Shown one piece after another: positions 45,840 to 54,882 of a stretch of DNA of 64,000 nucleotides; position 1 is the stretch's first letter, and each line of letters begins with the position of its first letter. This stretch comes from Nonomuraea dietziae (GTDB taxonomy: Bacteria > Actinomycetota > Actinomycetes > Streptosporangiales > Streptosporangiaceae). Both the position numbers and the translations under genes were made by a program. Under the pieces are notes generated by a model. It was not told where the DNA came from. It worked only from the letters and a program-made list of their open reading frames with translations, and searched no databases. The DNA lies in NCBI RefSeq assembly GCF_014195505.1, contig NZ_JACIBV010000001.1:3596001-3660000 (forward strand). The letters run 5' to 3'.

Positions 45840-46694
45840 CTACACGTGCTCTCCCAGGAACTCGGCGGTCGCCTCCACCGCCTGCGTGACGTACGGCTCG
45901 GCGTCGTAGAGGTCGATGTGTCTCCTGGCGTCCAGCCAGACGAGCTTCTTCGGCCGGCCCATCCGCTTGTAGGCCTCCTCGGCGCCCTCGGGCGAGCAGA
46001 ACCTGTCGATCACCCCGTGCACGATCAGGCCCGGCGTGGGCGACAGGAAGTCTGCGCCCATCATGTTGTCCATCGTGACCAGCTCGCGGATGCTCGCTCT
46101 CGTCACCTCGTTCCTCCAGGTCGGCGAGGCGGTCGAGCCGTAGTAGGCGTAGGGCTCGTCGCCCGGCATGGCGGCCTCGCCCTCCTCCGAGACGGCGGGC
46201 AGGTACTCCACCGCCCCTCCCTGGTCCTGCCGCTCCAGCACCTGGGTGAGGTCGGCGAGGACGGTCTCGTAGTGCCTGCCGTACGGGTGGTTGTAGGCGC
46301 CCGCGATGCCCGCGAACGCCTTCACCCTCGGATCGAAGGCGGCGAACCTGAGCGCGTAGCCGCCGCCCAGGCAGATGCCGACCGCGCCGATGCGCTCGGG
46401 GTCGGCCTCGGGCCTGCCGCGCAGCAGGGACACCGCGGCCCTGAGGTCGTTCAGCTTGCCCTGCGGATCCTCGTGCCCGCGGGGCAGGCCGCCCGACTCT
46501 CCCCAGTTGCGGTGGTCGAAGGCCAGTGTGACGTAGCCCTTGGCGGTCAGCCGCTCGGCGTACAGCCCCGTGACCTGGTCGCGGACGCCGGTGAAGGGCC
46601 CGGTGAAGACCAGCGCGGGATGCGGCCCCTCACCGTCGGGGATCCGGAGGTCGCCGACGAGCGTGATCCCGTCGACCTCGAACTCGACTCTCAT
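45840..46694 (-). CDS. alpha/beta hydrolase, dienelactone hydrolase-like
   Basis: A 284-aa cytoplasmic alpha/beta hydrolase. The nucleophile elbow is GICLGGG (about residues 105-111), with Cys in place of Ser as in dienelactone hydrolases. The acid Asp is in LIVHGVIDRF (about 226-235) and the catalytic His in DARRHIDLY (about 255-263). Its substrate is not known. It lies downstream of the amine oxidase gene but behind a terminator, so it may have its own promoter. Confidence 0.82.
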   Translation of the reverse strand: MRVEFEVDGITLVGDLRIPDGEGPHPALVFTGPFTGVRDQVTGLYAERLTAKGYVTLAFDHRNWGESGGLPRGHEDPQGKLNDLRAAVSLLRGRPEADPERIGAVGICLGGGYALRFAAFDPRVKAFAGIAGAYNHPYGRHYETVLADLTQVLERQDQGGAVEYLPAVSEEGEAAMPGDEPYAYYGSTASPTWRNEVTRASIRELVTMDNMMGADFLSPTPGLIVHGVIDRFCSPEGAEEAYKRMGRPKKLVWLDARRHIDLYDAEPYVTQAVEATAEFLGEHV

Positions 46695-46706
46695 GTGATC
46701 CAGTGT

Positions 46707-46744
46707 GTCGCCTCCGGCCGTCGCGGTGGAGAGCCGGAGGCGAC
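46707..46744 (-). terminator. terminator of the amine oxidase gene
   Basis: A perfect 12-bp stem GTCGCCTCCGGC/GCCGGAGGCGAC with a 14-base loop, three bases after the FAD oxidoreductase stop codon. Confidence 0.75.
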
Positions 46745-46747
46745 GGA

Positions 46748-48169
46748 TCAGGAGTCGAAACCCAGGCCCATCCTGTCGAGCGTGCGCAGCCAGAGGTTAC
46801 GCCTGCCCTGGTGCTGGTCGGCCTGGGCGATCGACCAACGGGTGAACTGGATCACCCCCGACCGCACGGGCTCGGGCGGGAACGGGATCGGCTTCTCGCG
46901 CACCATGGCCAGCTCGGTGCGTTCGGTGCGCTCGCCCGAGAGCAGGTCGAGCATCACGTTGGCGCCGAACCTCGTCGCGCCGACCCCCATGCCGGTGTAG
47001 CCGACCGCGTAGGCGAGGCGGCCGCCGTGCGCCTGTCCGTAGAAGGCGCTGAAGCGGCTGCAGGTGTCGATGACCCCGCCCCACCTGTGCGTGAAGCTCA
47101 GCTCCGACAGCTGGGGGAAGGTGTCGTAGAAGTGTCCCGCCAGCTTGACGAAGGTCTCGTCGCGCTGCTCGTACTCCTGCTTGACCTGACCGCCGTTGTA
47201 GTAGACGGCGTCGTAGCCGCCCCACAGGATGCGGTTGTCGTCGGTGAGCCTGTAGTAGTGGAACTGGTTGCCCGAGTCGCCCACGCCCTGCCTGTTGTGC
47301 CACCCGACGGAGGCCAGCTGCGCCTCCGACATCGGCTCGGTCATCAGCGCGTAGTCGTAGACGGGCACCAGGAAGTGCTTGAGCCGCTTCAGCAGCGGCG
47401 GGAAGACGCCGGTGCCGAGGGCCACCCTGGCCGCCCTGGCCACGCCGTACGGCGTGCGCAGGTCGATCGTGACGCCGTTGTCGTCCAGCGACCTGACGGG
47501 GCTGCGCTCGTAGATGCGCACCCCCACCTTGAGGCAGGCCTCGCGCAGTCCCCACGCCAGGCGGGCGGGGTCGACCATCGCGCAGCCGCTGCGCTCCCAC
47601 AGTCCTCCGAGGTAGGTGGGCGAGTTGACCTCGGCCCGCACCTGCTCCTGGTCCATGGGGACGTAGTCGAGCCCGAGATCCCGGATCAGATCGAGGTGCC
47701 CGGACAGGTCGTCGAGCTGCCACGGCTCGGTGGCGACGTGCAGTTCGCCCGTCCGCTCGAAGGAGCAGTCGACGTCGTAGCGCCGCAGCGTCTGCTCGAT
47801 CTCGTCGAGGTTCTCGACGCCCATGCGCTCGAGCCTGCCGATGTCCTGCGGCCATCTGTCGAGGCCGTTGGGCAGTCCGTGCGTCAGTGTCGCCATGCAG
47901 AACCCGCCGTTGCGGCCGGTGGCCGCCCAGCCGATCCTGCGTCCCTCCAGCAGGACGACGTCCTGCCCAGGGTCTCTCTCCTTGGCCATCAGGGCCGTCC
48001 ACAGCCCCGAGAAGCCGCCGCCCACCACGACGAGATCGGCTCGCGTGTTCCCGATGAGCCGCTTGAGCGGCTCGGGCCTGGCCGGGGTGTCCAGCCAGTA
48101 CGGCTTGCGCTCCGCGTCAGCAAGAGCCTTCAGCGGATCCACAAATCTCACATCCCTACGTGAGTGCAT
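46748..48169 (-). CDS. FAD-dependent amine oxidoreductase (DAO family, PuuB-like)
   Basis: A 473-aa flavoenzyme with the dinucleotide-binding VVVGGGFSGLWTALMAKE near residues 46-63, then GWAATGRNGGF (the flavin-contact GxxxGRNGG motif) and a C-terminal VGYTGMGVGATRFGANVMLDLLSG. This is the gamma-glutamylputrescine oxidase/glycine oxidase-like group. Together with polyamine transport and aldehyde dehydrogenase genes just upstream, it probably oxidises putrescine or a gamma-glutamyl derivative to the aldehyde. The start is uncertain: ATG at 48169, or GTG at 48151 or 48142, the latter with TAGGG upstream. Confidence 0.8.
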   Translation of the reverse strand: MHSRRDVRFVDPLKALADAERKPYWLDTPARPEPLKRLIGNTRADLVVVGGGFSGLWTALMAKERDPGQDVVLLEGRRIGWAATGRNGGFCMATLTHGLPNGLDRWPQDIGRLERMGVENLDEIEQTLRRYDVDCSFERTGELHVATEPWQLDDLSGHLDLIRDLGLDYVPMDQEQVRAEVNSPTYLGGLWERSGCAMVDPARLAWGLREACLKVGVRIYERSPVRSLDDNGVTIDLRTPYGVARAARVALGTGVFPPLLKRLKHFLVPVYDYALMTEPMSEAQLASVGWHNRQGVGDSGNQFHYYRLTDDNRILWGGYDAVYYNGGQVKQEYEQRDETFVKLAGHFYDTFPQLSELSFTHRWGGVIDTCSRFSAFYGQAHGGRLAYAVGYTGMGVGATRFGANVMLDLLSGERTERTELAMVREKPIPFPPEPVRSGVIQFTRWSIAQADQHQGRRNLWLRTLDRMGLGFDS

Positions 48170-48322
48170 ATCTGAATGAATTGATTGCCCGATCAGTCAG
48201 TTGACCGCGCGCGGGTTCCCCCCGCCTGAATCCGATCTCGCCTCCCTGTTCCTTGCCAAGGTTCCACGCGATCCACGGGCTCCCGATTCCGCCGAGAGCC
48301 CAAGACCTCGCATTATGCCGAA

Positions 48323-48344
48323 ATCCCCCGCCGAAGCGGGGGAT
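48323..48344 (-). terminator. terminator after potC
   Basis: A perfect 9-bp stem ATCCCCCGC/GCGGGGGAT with a four-base loop (CGAA on plus, TTCG on minus), about 12 bases after the permease stop. It separates the transporter genes from the amine oxidase, which therefore needs read-through or its own start within 48170-48322. Confidence 0.8.
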
Positions 48345-48355
48345 CACGGTCGCTT

Positions 48356-49142
48356 CTAGGAGCGCCGTCGCGCGGTGACCGAGTTGACCACCGCGATGAC
48401 GACACCCACCGCGAAGATGAGTGTTCCCAGGATATTCACCTGGGGTGGGACACCGATGCGGGTGGCCCCCCAGATCCACAGCGGGAAGGTCTGCATCGCG
48501 CCGCTGGTGAACTGGGTGATGACGAAGTCGTCGATGGACAGGGCGAAGGCCAGCAGCGCCCCCGCCACGACTCCTGGCAGGATCATCGGGAAGGTGATCC
48601 GCCAGAACGTCGTCCACGACGAGGCGCCCAGGTCGCGGGCGGCCTCCTCGAGCGAGGGGTCGAGCCCGACCACGCGGGCCCCGCACCGTGATCGCCACGA
48701 ACGACAGGCAGAACAGCACGTGGGCGATGAGCGCGGTCGTGAAGCCCATGTCCACGCCCGTGCTGACGAACAGCGACAGCAGCGAGGCGCCCATGACCAG
48801 CTCGGGCGAGGAGATCGCGGCGAACATGACCAGGTTCGTCGCGCCCTGCCCCTTGAACTTGTAGCGGCCGAGCGCCAGGCCCATCAGCGTGCCGAGCACG
48901 GTCGTGATCAACACGCAGATCACGGCGAGCTGGACCGAGTTGGTGACCGCGGCGGTCAGGTCGGGGTACTCGTCGAGCCGTCCCCACCACTTGAGCGTGA
49001 AGCCCTGCCAGGAGACGTTCGACTTGCTCTGGGTGTCGTTGAAGCCGAACGCGATCATGACGGCGATGGGCAGGAACAGCCAGGCGATGATCAGCCAGAC
49101 GTAGCCGAACAGCAGCCGGTCGGCGAGTTTGCGTCTCCTCAT
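48356..49142 (-). pseudogene. potC: polyamine ABC transporter permease PotC, apparent single-base frameshift
   Basis: The first about 155 codons and the last 105 codons together make a complete PotC-type permease. The joint is at 48679-48682, where the minus strand has GGGG before CCC; with GGG the text runs VAITVR-A-RVVGLDPSLEEAARDLGAS, the EAA permease motif region. The length of 787 nt is one more than a multiple of three. The start overlaps the potB stop (ATGA). All else in the operon is intact, so either a sequencing error in a G run or a recent loss of function is likely. Confidence 0.85.
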
Positions 49143-49990
49143 CGGGCCGCCGCCTCCAGCACGTTCTCGGTGCCCAGCGCCTTGGCGTAGGCGAAGATGC
49201 CCACGAGCATCGCGGCCATCAGCGTGAACGACAGCGCGGCGGCGGACGGGTAGTCGTTGTTGATCAGGTACTTCGTCTGGATGATGTTGCCGATCATCGT
49301 GTTCTGCGGCCCTCCGAGGATGCCCGCGTTCACGTAGTCGGCCGTCATCGGGACGAACGTCATGAGCACCCCGGCGAACACGCCGGGCAGCGACAGCGGC
49401 AGCACGATCTTGCGGAAGGCCGCGCTCCTGGTCGCGTAGAGGTCCTGCGCCGCCTCGACGCTGCGCGGGTCCACCCGCTCCAGTGCCACGTAGATCGGCA
49501 GGATCATGAACGGCAGGTAGTTGTAGACCAGCCCGCCGACCACGGCGACCGTCGTCTGCAGCACGTGGAAGTCCTCGGGCAGCACACCGAGCGACTTGAG
49601 CGGCGCCAGCACGATGCCCTCGTCGGCCAGCAGGAACTTCCACGACACCGTGCGCAGCACGAAGGAGACGAAGAAGGGCAGCAGGACGAGCAGCAGGTAG
49701 GTGGACTTCCTCGCGCCGCCCCTGAAGGCGATCCAGTAGGCGATCGGATAGGCGAGCGCGATCGCGATGAGCGTGCCCGCCAGGCCGTAGCCGACCGAGC
49801 GCAGAAACTGGGTCTGGAACAGCGCCAGGGTGTTGGTGTAGTTGGCGAAGTTGAAGGTCTGGGCGAACCCGTCGACCACGTTGCCCTCCTGGGTGGACAC
49901 CGAGGCCATGAAGACCATCGGCACCACCAGGAAGATCGCCAGCCACAGGCCACCCGGCAGGATCAGCAGGTAGGGGGTGAGCCGCTTCAT
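49139..49990 (-). CDS. potB: polyamine ABC transporter permease PotB
   Basis: A 283-aa inner membrane permease with six helices. The EAA loop is RVDPRSVEAAQDLYATRSAAF (about 170-190, coupling to the ATPase). It belongs to the spermidine/putrescine group of ABC permeases. It begins four bases after the potD stop and overlaps potC by four bases. Confidence 0.88.
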   Translation of the reverse strand: MKRLTPYLLILPGGLWLAIFLVVPMVFMASVSTQEGNVVDGFAQTFNFANYTNTLALFQTQFLRSVGYGLAGTLIAIALAYPIAYWIAFRGGARKSTYLLLVLLPFFVSFVLRTVSWKFLLADEGIVLAPLKSLGVLPEDFHVLQTTVAVVGGLVYNYLPFMILPIYVALERVDPRSVEAAQDLYATRSAAFRKIVLPLSLPGVFAGVLMTFVPMTADYVNAGILGGPQNTMIGNIIQTKYLINNDYPSAAALSFTLMAAMLVGIFAYAKALGTENVLEAAAR

Positions 49991-49994
49991 GTCA

Positions 49995-51224
49995 CTAGCC
50001 CTGGGTGACGGGCTGGAAGATGCTCTCGAAGAGCTGGTCGGTCTTGCTGTCCAGCATCAGGTACCCCCGCATCTTGGCCAGGTCGGCCTCGGAGGGGTAG
50101 ATCAGCGGGCTGCTCGCCAGCTGCTCCAGGAACTCCTTGTCCTCCCCCTCGGCCTTGGCCGCGTCGGCGAGCACGAGGTCCTTGGTGGCGGGCACGGGAG
50201 TGATGTAGTTGATGTACTCCACGAGCATCGTGGCGATCTTCGGCTGGTAGACGTAGTCCATCAGCGCCAGCGCGTCGACCGGGTTCTGCGCGGTCTTCGG
50301 GATGCACATGTTGTCCGACCAGATCGTCGCGCCCTCCTGCGGCACCACGAACTTGAGGTTCTTGCCCTCGGTGATCTGCTGGAACACGTCACCCGACCAG
50401 GCCATGGTGATCCAGATGTCGCCGCGCACGAGCGCGTCGATGTAGTCGTTCTCGTAGTACTTGCGCACCAGCCCCGCGTCACGCTGCTCCTGCAGCTTGG
50501 CGGCGGCCTTGCGCCAGTCGGCCTCCTTCGACTTCTCCGGGTCGATGCCCAGGGCGAACATCCCGAAGTTGGCGATCTCCTGGGCGTCGATCATCATGCC
50601 GACCTTGCCCTTGTACTTCGGGTTCCAGAGGTCGTTCATGCTGGTGACCTCGTCGACGAACTCCGGGTTGTAGGCGATGCCGGTGACGCCCAGCGTCCAC
50701 GGGATGGTGAAGGTGTTGTTCGGGTCCCAAGCCGGGTTCTTCACCTTCTGCGCCGCGTTGGCGGCGAAGTTGGGCAGCTTGGAGTGGTCGAGCGGGGCCA
50801 GATAGCCCAGGCTCAGTGCTCGCTGGAGCTGGTTGCCGTTGGTCATGACCATCAGGTCGAAACCGATGTCGGTGCCGGCGGCCAGCTGCGGCTGGATCTT
50901 GCCGAACCAGGAGCCGTTGTCCTGGATGGCCTCGGTGTAGCTGACCTTGATGCCCTTGTCCTGCTCGAACATCTTCAGGGAAGGGTAGTCCTTGCCGTCC
51001 TTGTCGATGTAGAGCGGCCAGTTCGCGAAGCGGAGCGTGCCGTTCTGCTTCTTGCCGGCCCAGAAGTCGGCGACGGCGTCCTTCTTCGGAGCTTCGGCCT
51101 TCTTCCCCTCGACGCCACAGGCGGCGAGGGCGAGTGCGGCGGCCGACATTCCGGCGAGCTTGAGTGCGTCGCGGCGACTGGTGGTCATGCCGCGCAGGAA
51201 AGCGGGGTTCGTGCGGATGTCCAT
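49995..51224 (-). CDS. potD: polyamine-binding lipoprotein PotD-like
   Basis: A 409-aa extracellular solute-binding lipoprotein with a twin-arginine signal (TTSRRDALKLAG, about 13-24) and a lipobox LAAC near residues 33-36. The body has the PotD fold, with LRFANWPLYID near 63 and SGDVFQQITEGKNLKFVVPQ near 275. It captures putrescine or spermidine outside the membrane for PotB/PotC/PotA. The start at 51224 (MDIRTNP) fits the gap of ten bases after potA; a later ATG (MTTSRR) is also plausible. Confidence 0.88.
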   Translation of the reverse strand: MDIRTNPAFLRGMTTSRRDALKLAGMSAAALALAACGVEGKKAEAPKKDAVADFWAGKKQNGTLRFANWPLYIDKDGKDYPSLKMFEQDKGIKVSYTEAIQDNGSWFGKIQPQLAAGTDIGFDLMVMTNGNQLQRALSLGYLAPLDHSKLPNFAANAAQKVKNPAWDPNNTFTIPWTLGVTGIAYNPEFVDEVTSMNDLWNPKYKGKVGMMIDAQEIANFGMFALGIDPEKSKEADWRKAAAKLQEQRDAGLVRKYYENDYIDALVRGDIWITMAWSGDVFQQITEGKNLKFVVPQEGATIWSDNMCIPKTAQNPVDALALMDYVYQPKIATMLVEYINYITPVPATKDLVLADAAKAEGEDKEFLEQLASSPLIYPSEADLAKMRGYLMLDSKTDQLFESIFQPVTQG

Positions 51225-51234
51225 GAGGTGGTTA

Positions 51235-52299
51235 TCAACTTCCAATCGCGTATGAATGCTGCGGCTGCCAGGACAGCCAGACGGCGTCGCCACGCTCGGC
51301 CGTGATCGTCGCGTCGTTCGCGTTCTGCTGGAACACCGTCACCTCGGTGCCGTCGGACAGCCGTACGGCATAGCTGTTGTAGGTGCCCAGGTAGACGACC
51401 TCGGCGACGGTGCCTGGCACCGCGCTGACGTTCTGCGTGGGTTCGTCGACGTCGATCGTGATCTTCTCGGGGCGCACGGTCACGTTGACCTCGCCGTCCT
51501 GCCCCCCAGGGACCAGCACGCGCCCCCCGGCCACCTTCAGTACCCCGCCGGCGAGCGTGCCCGCCAGCAGGTTGGAGGTGCCGATGAACCCCGCGACGAA
51601 CGCGCTCGCGGGCTGCTCGTAGATCTCACGAGGCCCTGCGAGCTGCTCGACCAGGCCGTCGTTCATGACGGCGATGCGGTCGCTCATGGTGAGCGCCTCG
51701 CTCTGGTCGTGCGTCACGTACACGAAGGTGATGCCCACCTCGCGCTGGATGCGCTTGAGCTCGATCTGCATGGCCTGACGGAGCTTCAGGTCGAGCGCGC
51801 CCAGCGGCTCGTCGAGCAGCAGCGCCCTCGGGTTGTTGACCAGTGCCCTGGCCAGCGCCACGCGCTGCTGCTGACCGCCGGACATCTCGCGCGGTCTGCG
51901 CTTCTCACGACCGGTCAGGTCGACGATGTCCAGCATCTCCCCGACGCGGCGCTTGATCTCCGCGTCAGGGGTCTTCTTCTGCTTCAGCCCGAAGGCGACG
52001 TTGTCCCACACGTTCATGTGCGGGAACAGCGCGTAGGACTGGAACACCATGTTCACGTCGCGCTTGTTGGGCGGGACGTTGGTGACGTCCTGGCCGTGGA
52101 GCCGCACCTTGCCCCTCGTCGGGTCCTCGAACCCGGCGATCATGCGCATGGTGGTGGTCTTGCCACAGCCGGAGGGGCCGAGGAGGGAGAAGAACTCCCC
52201 CTCGGCTATGGAGAGCGAGACGCCCTTGACCGCCTGGACGACCTCGCCATGCGAGACGTATTCCTTGATCACTTCATCAAGGTCGATAGCGCTGGTCAT
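51235..52299 (-). CDS. potA: polyamine ABC transporter ATPase PotA
   Basis: A 354-aa ABC ATPase with Walker A GPSGCGKTT (40-48), signature MSGGQQQRVALARAL (about 139-153) and Walker B ALLLDEPLGALD (about 157-168). A C-terminal TOBE domain follows (about 260-350, VRPEKITID), typical of PotA. It drives uptake through PotB/PotC. It follows the aldehyde dehydrogenase by 26 bp. Confidence 0.93.
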   Translation of the reverse strand: MTSAIDLDEVIKEYVSHGEVVQAVKGVSLSIAEGEFFSLLGPSGCGKTTTMRMIAGFEDPTRGKVRLHGQDVTNVPPNKRDVNMVFQSYALFPHMNVWDNVAFGLKQKKTPDAEIKRRVGEMLDIVDLTGREKRRPREMSGGQQQRVALARALVNNPRALLLDEPLGALDLKLRQAMQIELKRIQREVGITFVYVTHDQSEALTMSDRIAVMNDGLVEQLAGPREIYEQPASAFVAGFIGTSNLLAGTLAGGVLKVAGGRVLVPGGQDGEVNVTVRPEKITIDVDEPTQNVSAVPGTVAEVVYLGTYNSYAVRLSDGTEVTVFQQNANDATITAERGDAVWLSWQPQHSYAIGS

Positions 52300-52325
52300 A
52301 CCAGGAGATATCCCTCTTGTCTGGG

Positions 52326-53759
52326 CTATTCGCCGATGTAGTGCATGACGTGCTTGACGCGGGTGTAGTCGTGCAGGCCGAAGACCGACAGGTCCTTGCC
52401 GTAGCCCGAGTGCTTGAAACCGCCGTGCGGCATTTCGGAGACGAACGGAATGTGAGTGTTGACCCACACCACGCCGAAATCGAGCTTGTTGGACATCCGC
52501 ATGGCGCGGCCGTGGTCGGAGGTCCACACCGAGCCCGACAGGCCGTACTGCACGCCGTTGGCCTTGGCCAGGGCGTCGGCCTCGTCGGTGAACGTCTGGA
52601 CGGTGATGACGGGGCCGAAGACCTCGTTCTGCACCATCTCGTCGTCCTGCTGGAGGTTGTCGACGATGGTCGGGGCGAAGAAGTAGCCCTTGTCGCCGAC
52701 CCTGTGACCGCCGGTGAGGACCTTGGCGTGCGAGGGCAGCCGCTCGAAGAAGCCGGAGACCTTCGCCAGCTGGCTCTCGTTGTTGAGGGGGCCGTACAGG
52801 GCCTCCTCGTTGGACAGGTCGCCCGTGACGGTGCCGGCCGCGGCCTCGGTGAGGGCGGCGACGAACTCGTCGTGCACGCTCTCGTGGACCAGCACGCGGC
52901 AGGCCGCGGTGCAGTCCTGGCCGGCGTTGTAGAGACCCGCGGTGGCGATGGAGTCAGCGGCCGCCTTGAGGTCCTTGACGTCGTCGAAGACCACGACAGG
53001 GGCCTTGCCGCCCAGCTCGAGGTGCACGCGCTTCAGGTCGTCGGCGGCGCTCTTGGCGACGGCCATGCCGGCGCCGACGGAGCCGGTGATGGCGACCATC
53101 GCGGCGGTCGGGTGGCTGACGACGAGCGCGCCGGTCTCGCGGTCGCCGGTGACGACGTTGAAGACACCGGCGGGCAGCACGCTGCCGAGGATCTCGGCGA
53201 GCTTGACCGTCGAGGCAGGGGTGGTGTCCGACGGCTTCAGCACGATCGTGTTGCCCGCGGCCAGCGCGGGGGCGATCTTCCAGACCGCCATCATCATCGG
53301 GTAGTTCCAGGGCGTGACCTGCCCGATGACGCCGACGGGCTCGTGCCTGATGACGCTGGTGTGCTCGGCGAGGAACTCACCGGCCGTGGGTCCCTCGAGA
53401 GTGCGGGCGGCGCCGGCGAAGAAGCGGAAGTGGTCGGCGGCGACGGGAGTCTCGTCCTCCGCCATGCGGGCCCGAGGCTTGCCGGTGTTGAGGCACTCGG
53501 CCTCGTTGATCTCGTCGGCCCGCGCCTCGATCGCGTCAGCGACCTTCAGCAGCAGCCCGGCGCGCTCGCCCGGCGTGGTCTGGCCCCACGATTCGAACGC
53601 CGCGGCCGCCGCGGCGTAAGCCGCGTCGACATCTTCCTGCCCTGAGATCGGGGCCTCGAGATAGGCCTCTCCCGTGCAGGGGTCGATGATGTCGGAGAAT
53701 CGGCCGCTCTTGGCGTCCACGAACTCACCGTTGATGAAGTTCTGCAGACGGGTGGTCAA
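52326..53759 (-). CDS. gamma-aminobutyraldehyde dehydrogenase-like aldehyde dehydrogenase
   Basis: A 477-aa NAD(P)-dependent aldehyde dehydrogenase. The catalytic Cys is in NAGQDCTAA (about 279-287) and the general base Glu in HLELGGKAPVVV (about 244-255). The PWNYP segment of the cofactor site is at about 150. As first gene of the polyamine operon it most likely oxidises 4-aminobutanal, formed from putrescine, to GABA. The TTG start is well supported by AGGAGG six bases upstream. Confidence 0.88.
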   Translation of the reverse strand: MTTRLQNFINGEFVDAKSGRFSDIIDPCTGEAYLEAPISGQEDVDAAYAAAAAAFESWGQTTPGERAGLLLKVADAIEARADEINEAECLNTGKPRARMAEDETPVAADHFRFFAGAARTLEGPTAGEFLAEHTSVIRHEPVGVIGQVTPWNYPMMMAVWKIAPALAAGNTIVLKPSDTTPASTVKLAEILGSVLPAGVFNVVTGDRETGALVVSHPTAAMVAITGSVGAGMAVAKSAADDLKRVHLELGGKAPVVVFDDVKDLKAAADSIATAGLYNAGQDCTAACRVLVHESVHDEFVAALTEAAAGTVTGDLSNEEALYGPLNNESQLAKVSGFFERLPSHAKVLTGGHRVGDKGYFFAPTIVDNLQQDDEMVQNEVFGPVITVQTFTDEADALAKANGVQYGLSGSVWTSDHGRAMRMSNKLDFGVVWVNTHIPFVSEMPHGGFKHSGYGKDLSVFGLHDYTRVKHVMHYIGE

Positions 53760-53798
53760 CGTTGACCTCCTGGTGAGGTGGCTGAGTTGTCGCGACTC

Positions 53799-53878
53799 TG
53801 ACAGAGGGCCAGCATTACGACAAGGGATTTCGTTGTGAATATATCAAATTGCTACGAATTCGCTTGACAGAGAGCCAA
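53799..53878. promoter_or_regulatory. intergenic control region of the polyamine operon with a direct repeat
   Basis: TGACAGAGGGCCAG (53799-53812) and TGACAGAGAGCCAA (53865-53878) match at 12 of 14 positions, 66 bp apart. Between them lies an unusually AT-rich block (53831-53863) with TATATT on the minus strand, a likely -10 for the operon. A TTGACA at 53864-53869 on the plus strand could serve the Lrp gene. Lrp-type proteins bind such AT-rich, repeated sites. Confidence 0.55.
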
Positions 53879-53943
53879 GAACTGACAACATGTCGCACCA
53901 GGGCCGCGCCAGCTATGTGCGGCACAGGAGGGATTGCCCCCAC

Positions 53944-54441
53944 ATGACGACCCCGCCCAAGGTTCGCAGGGACCCAGCAGAGGTCCGGCCTACCCAGGTC
54001 GTGCTCGACGACCTCTCCAAGCGGATCATCGAGGAGCTGCAGGAGGACGGCCGAAAGCCGTACGCGGCGATCGGCAAGGCCGTCGGGCTCTCGGAGGCCG
54101 CGGTGCGCCAGCGTGTGCAGCGCCTCCAGACCGACGGGGTCATGCAGATCGTCGCCGTCACCGATCCGCTGACGCTCGGCTTCCCCCGCCAGGCCATGAT
54201 CGGCATCAACTGCGAGGGCGACCTCGACAGGATCGCCGACGAGCTGGCCTCGATCGAGGAGATCGACTACGTGGTGCTGACGGCGGGCTCCTTCGACGTC
54301 ATCGTCGAGGTGGTCTGCGAGGGCGACCGCCACCTGCTGGAGATCCTCGGCAAGATCCGCGCCATCCCCGCCGTCCGCGCGACCGAGTCCTTCGTCTACC
54401 TGAAGCTGCGCAAGCAGACCTACTCCTGGGGCACCCGCTAA
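53944..54441 (+). CDS. Lrp/AsnC family regulator of the polyamine locus
   Basis: A 165-aa regulator with a winged helix (LDDLSKRIIEELQEDGRKPY, recognition around LSEAAVRQRVQRLQ) and a RAM domain. It reads divergently from the polyamine operon and is its probable regulator. The ATG at 53944 is chosen because the one at 53890 lies inside the predicted -10 region; AGGAGGG stands 13 bases upstream, a rather long spacing. Confidence 0.88.
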   Translation: MTTPPKVRRDPAEVRPTQVVLDDLSKRIIEELQEDGRKPYAAIGKAVGLSEAAVRQRVQRLQTDGVMQIVAVTDPLTLGFPRQAMIGINCEGDLDRIADELASIEEIDYVVLTAGSFDVIVEVVCEGDRHLLEILGKIRAIPAVRATESFVYLKLRKQTYSWGTR

Positions 54442-54465
54442 CCCCACGGGCACCCCCTGGCGGGC

Positions 54466-54882
54466 TCAGCCGGGCAGGGCCTGGACGAAGCGGGTCAGCA
54501 GACGGGCGAACTCGGCTCGCTCCGCCTCCGTCCAGCCCTCCATCGCCGAGCCGAACACCGCCCTGCGCGCCTCGTGCGCCTGCTCGGCCGCCGCGCGACC
54601 GGCCTCCGTCATCACCAGCACCGAGCGGCGCCCGTCGGACTGGTCGGCCTCGCGCGACACCAGCCCCCCCGCCACCGCCGCCGCGACCATCCTGCTCGCT
54701 CTCGGCTGGTCGACGCCGAGCGCCTGGGCCAGCGTGGAGACCGTGACAGGACCGCCCGCCTCCACGACGTCCAGCACGTCGTGGGCCGGCCCTGCGACGC
54801 CCTGCAGCCGCGCCAGCGCCCTTCTGCTCTGCCTTCGCCTGACGGCCACCATCGCCGCCTCGACCCGCTCGACATCGTCCAT
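54466..54882 (-). CDS. MarR family transcriptional regulator
   Basis: A 138-aa MarR protein with a winged helix at about 40-105 (TVSTLAQALGVDQPRASRMV and the wing READQSDGRRSVLVMT). The start at 54882 (MDDVERV) has TATCAT six bases upstream, suggesting a leaderless mRNA; the ATG at 54909 would lie inside the operator dyad. It is divergent from another MarR-like gene across a 43-bp gap. Confidence 0.85.
   Translation of the reverse strand: MDDVERVEAAMVAVRRRQSRRALARLQGVAGPAHDVLDVVEAGGPVTVSTLAQALGVDQPRASRMVAAAVAGGLVSREADQSDGRRSVLVMTEAGRAAAEQAHEARRAVFGSAMEGWTEAERAEFARLLTRFVQALPG

Noticed and set aside
46703..48163. 486-codon plus-strand frame
   Set aside because: It is the shadow of the FAD-dependent oxidase gene; the minus strand carries the flavin motifs.
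53890..53943. Upstream ATG for the Lrp regulator of the polyamine locus
   Set aside because: It lies within the predicted -10 region of the promoter at 53864, so it would not be transcribed. The ATG at 53944 starts the conserved protein.
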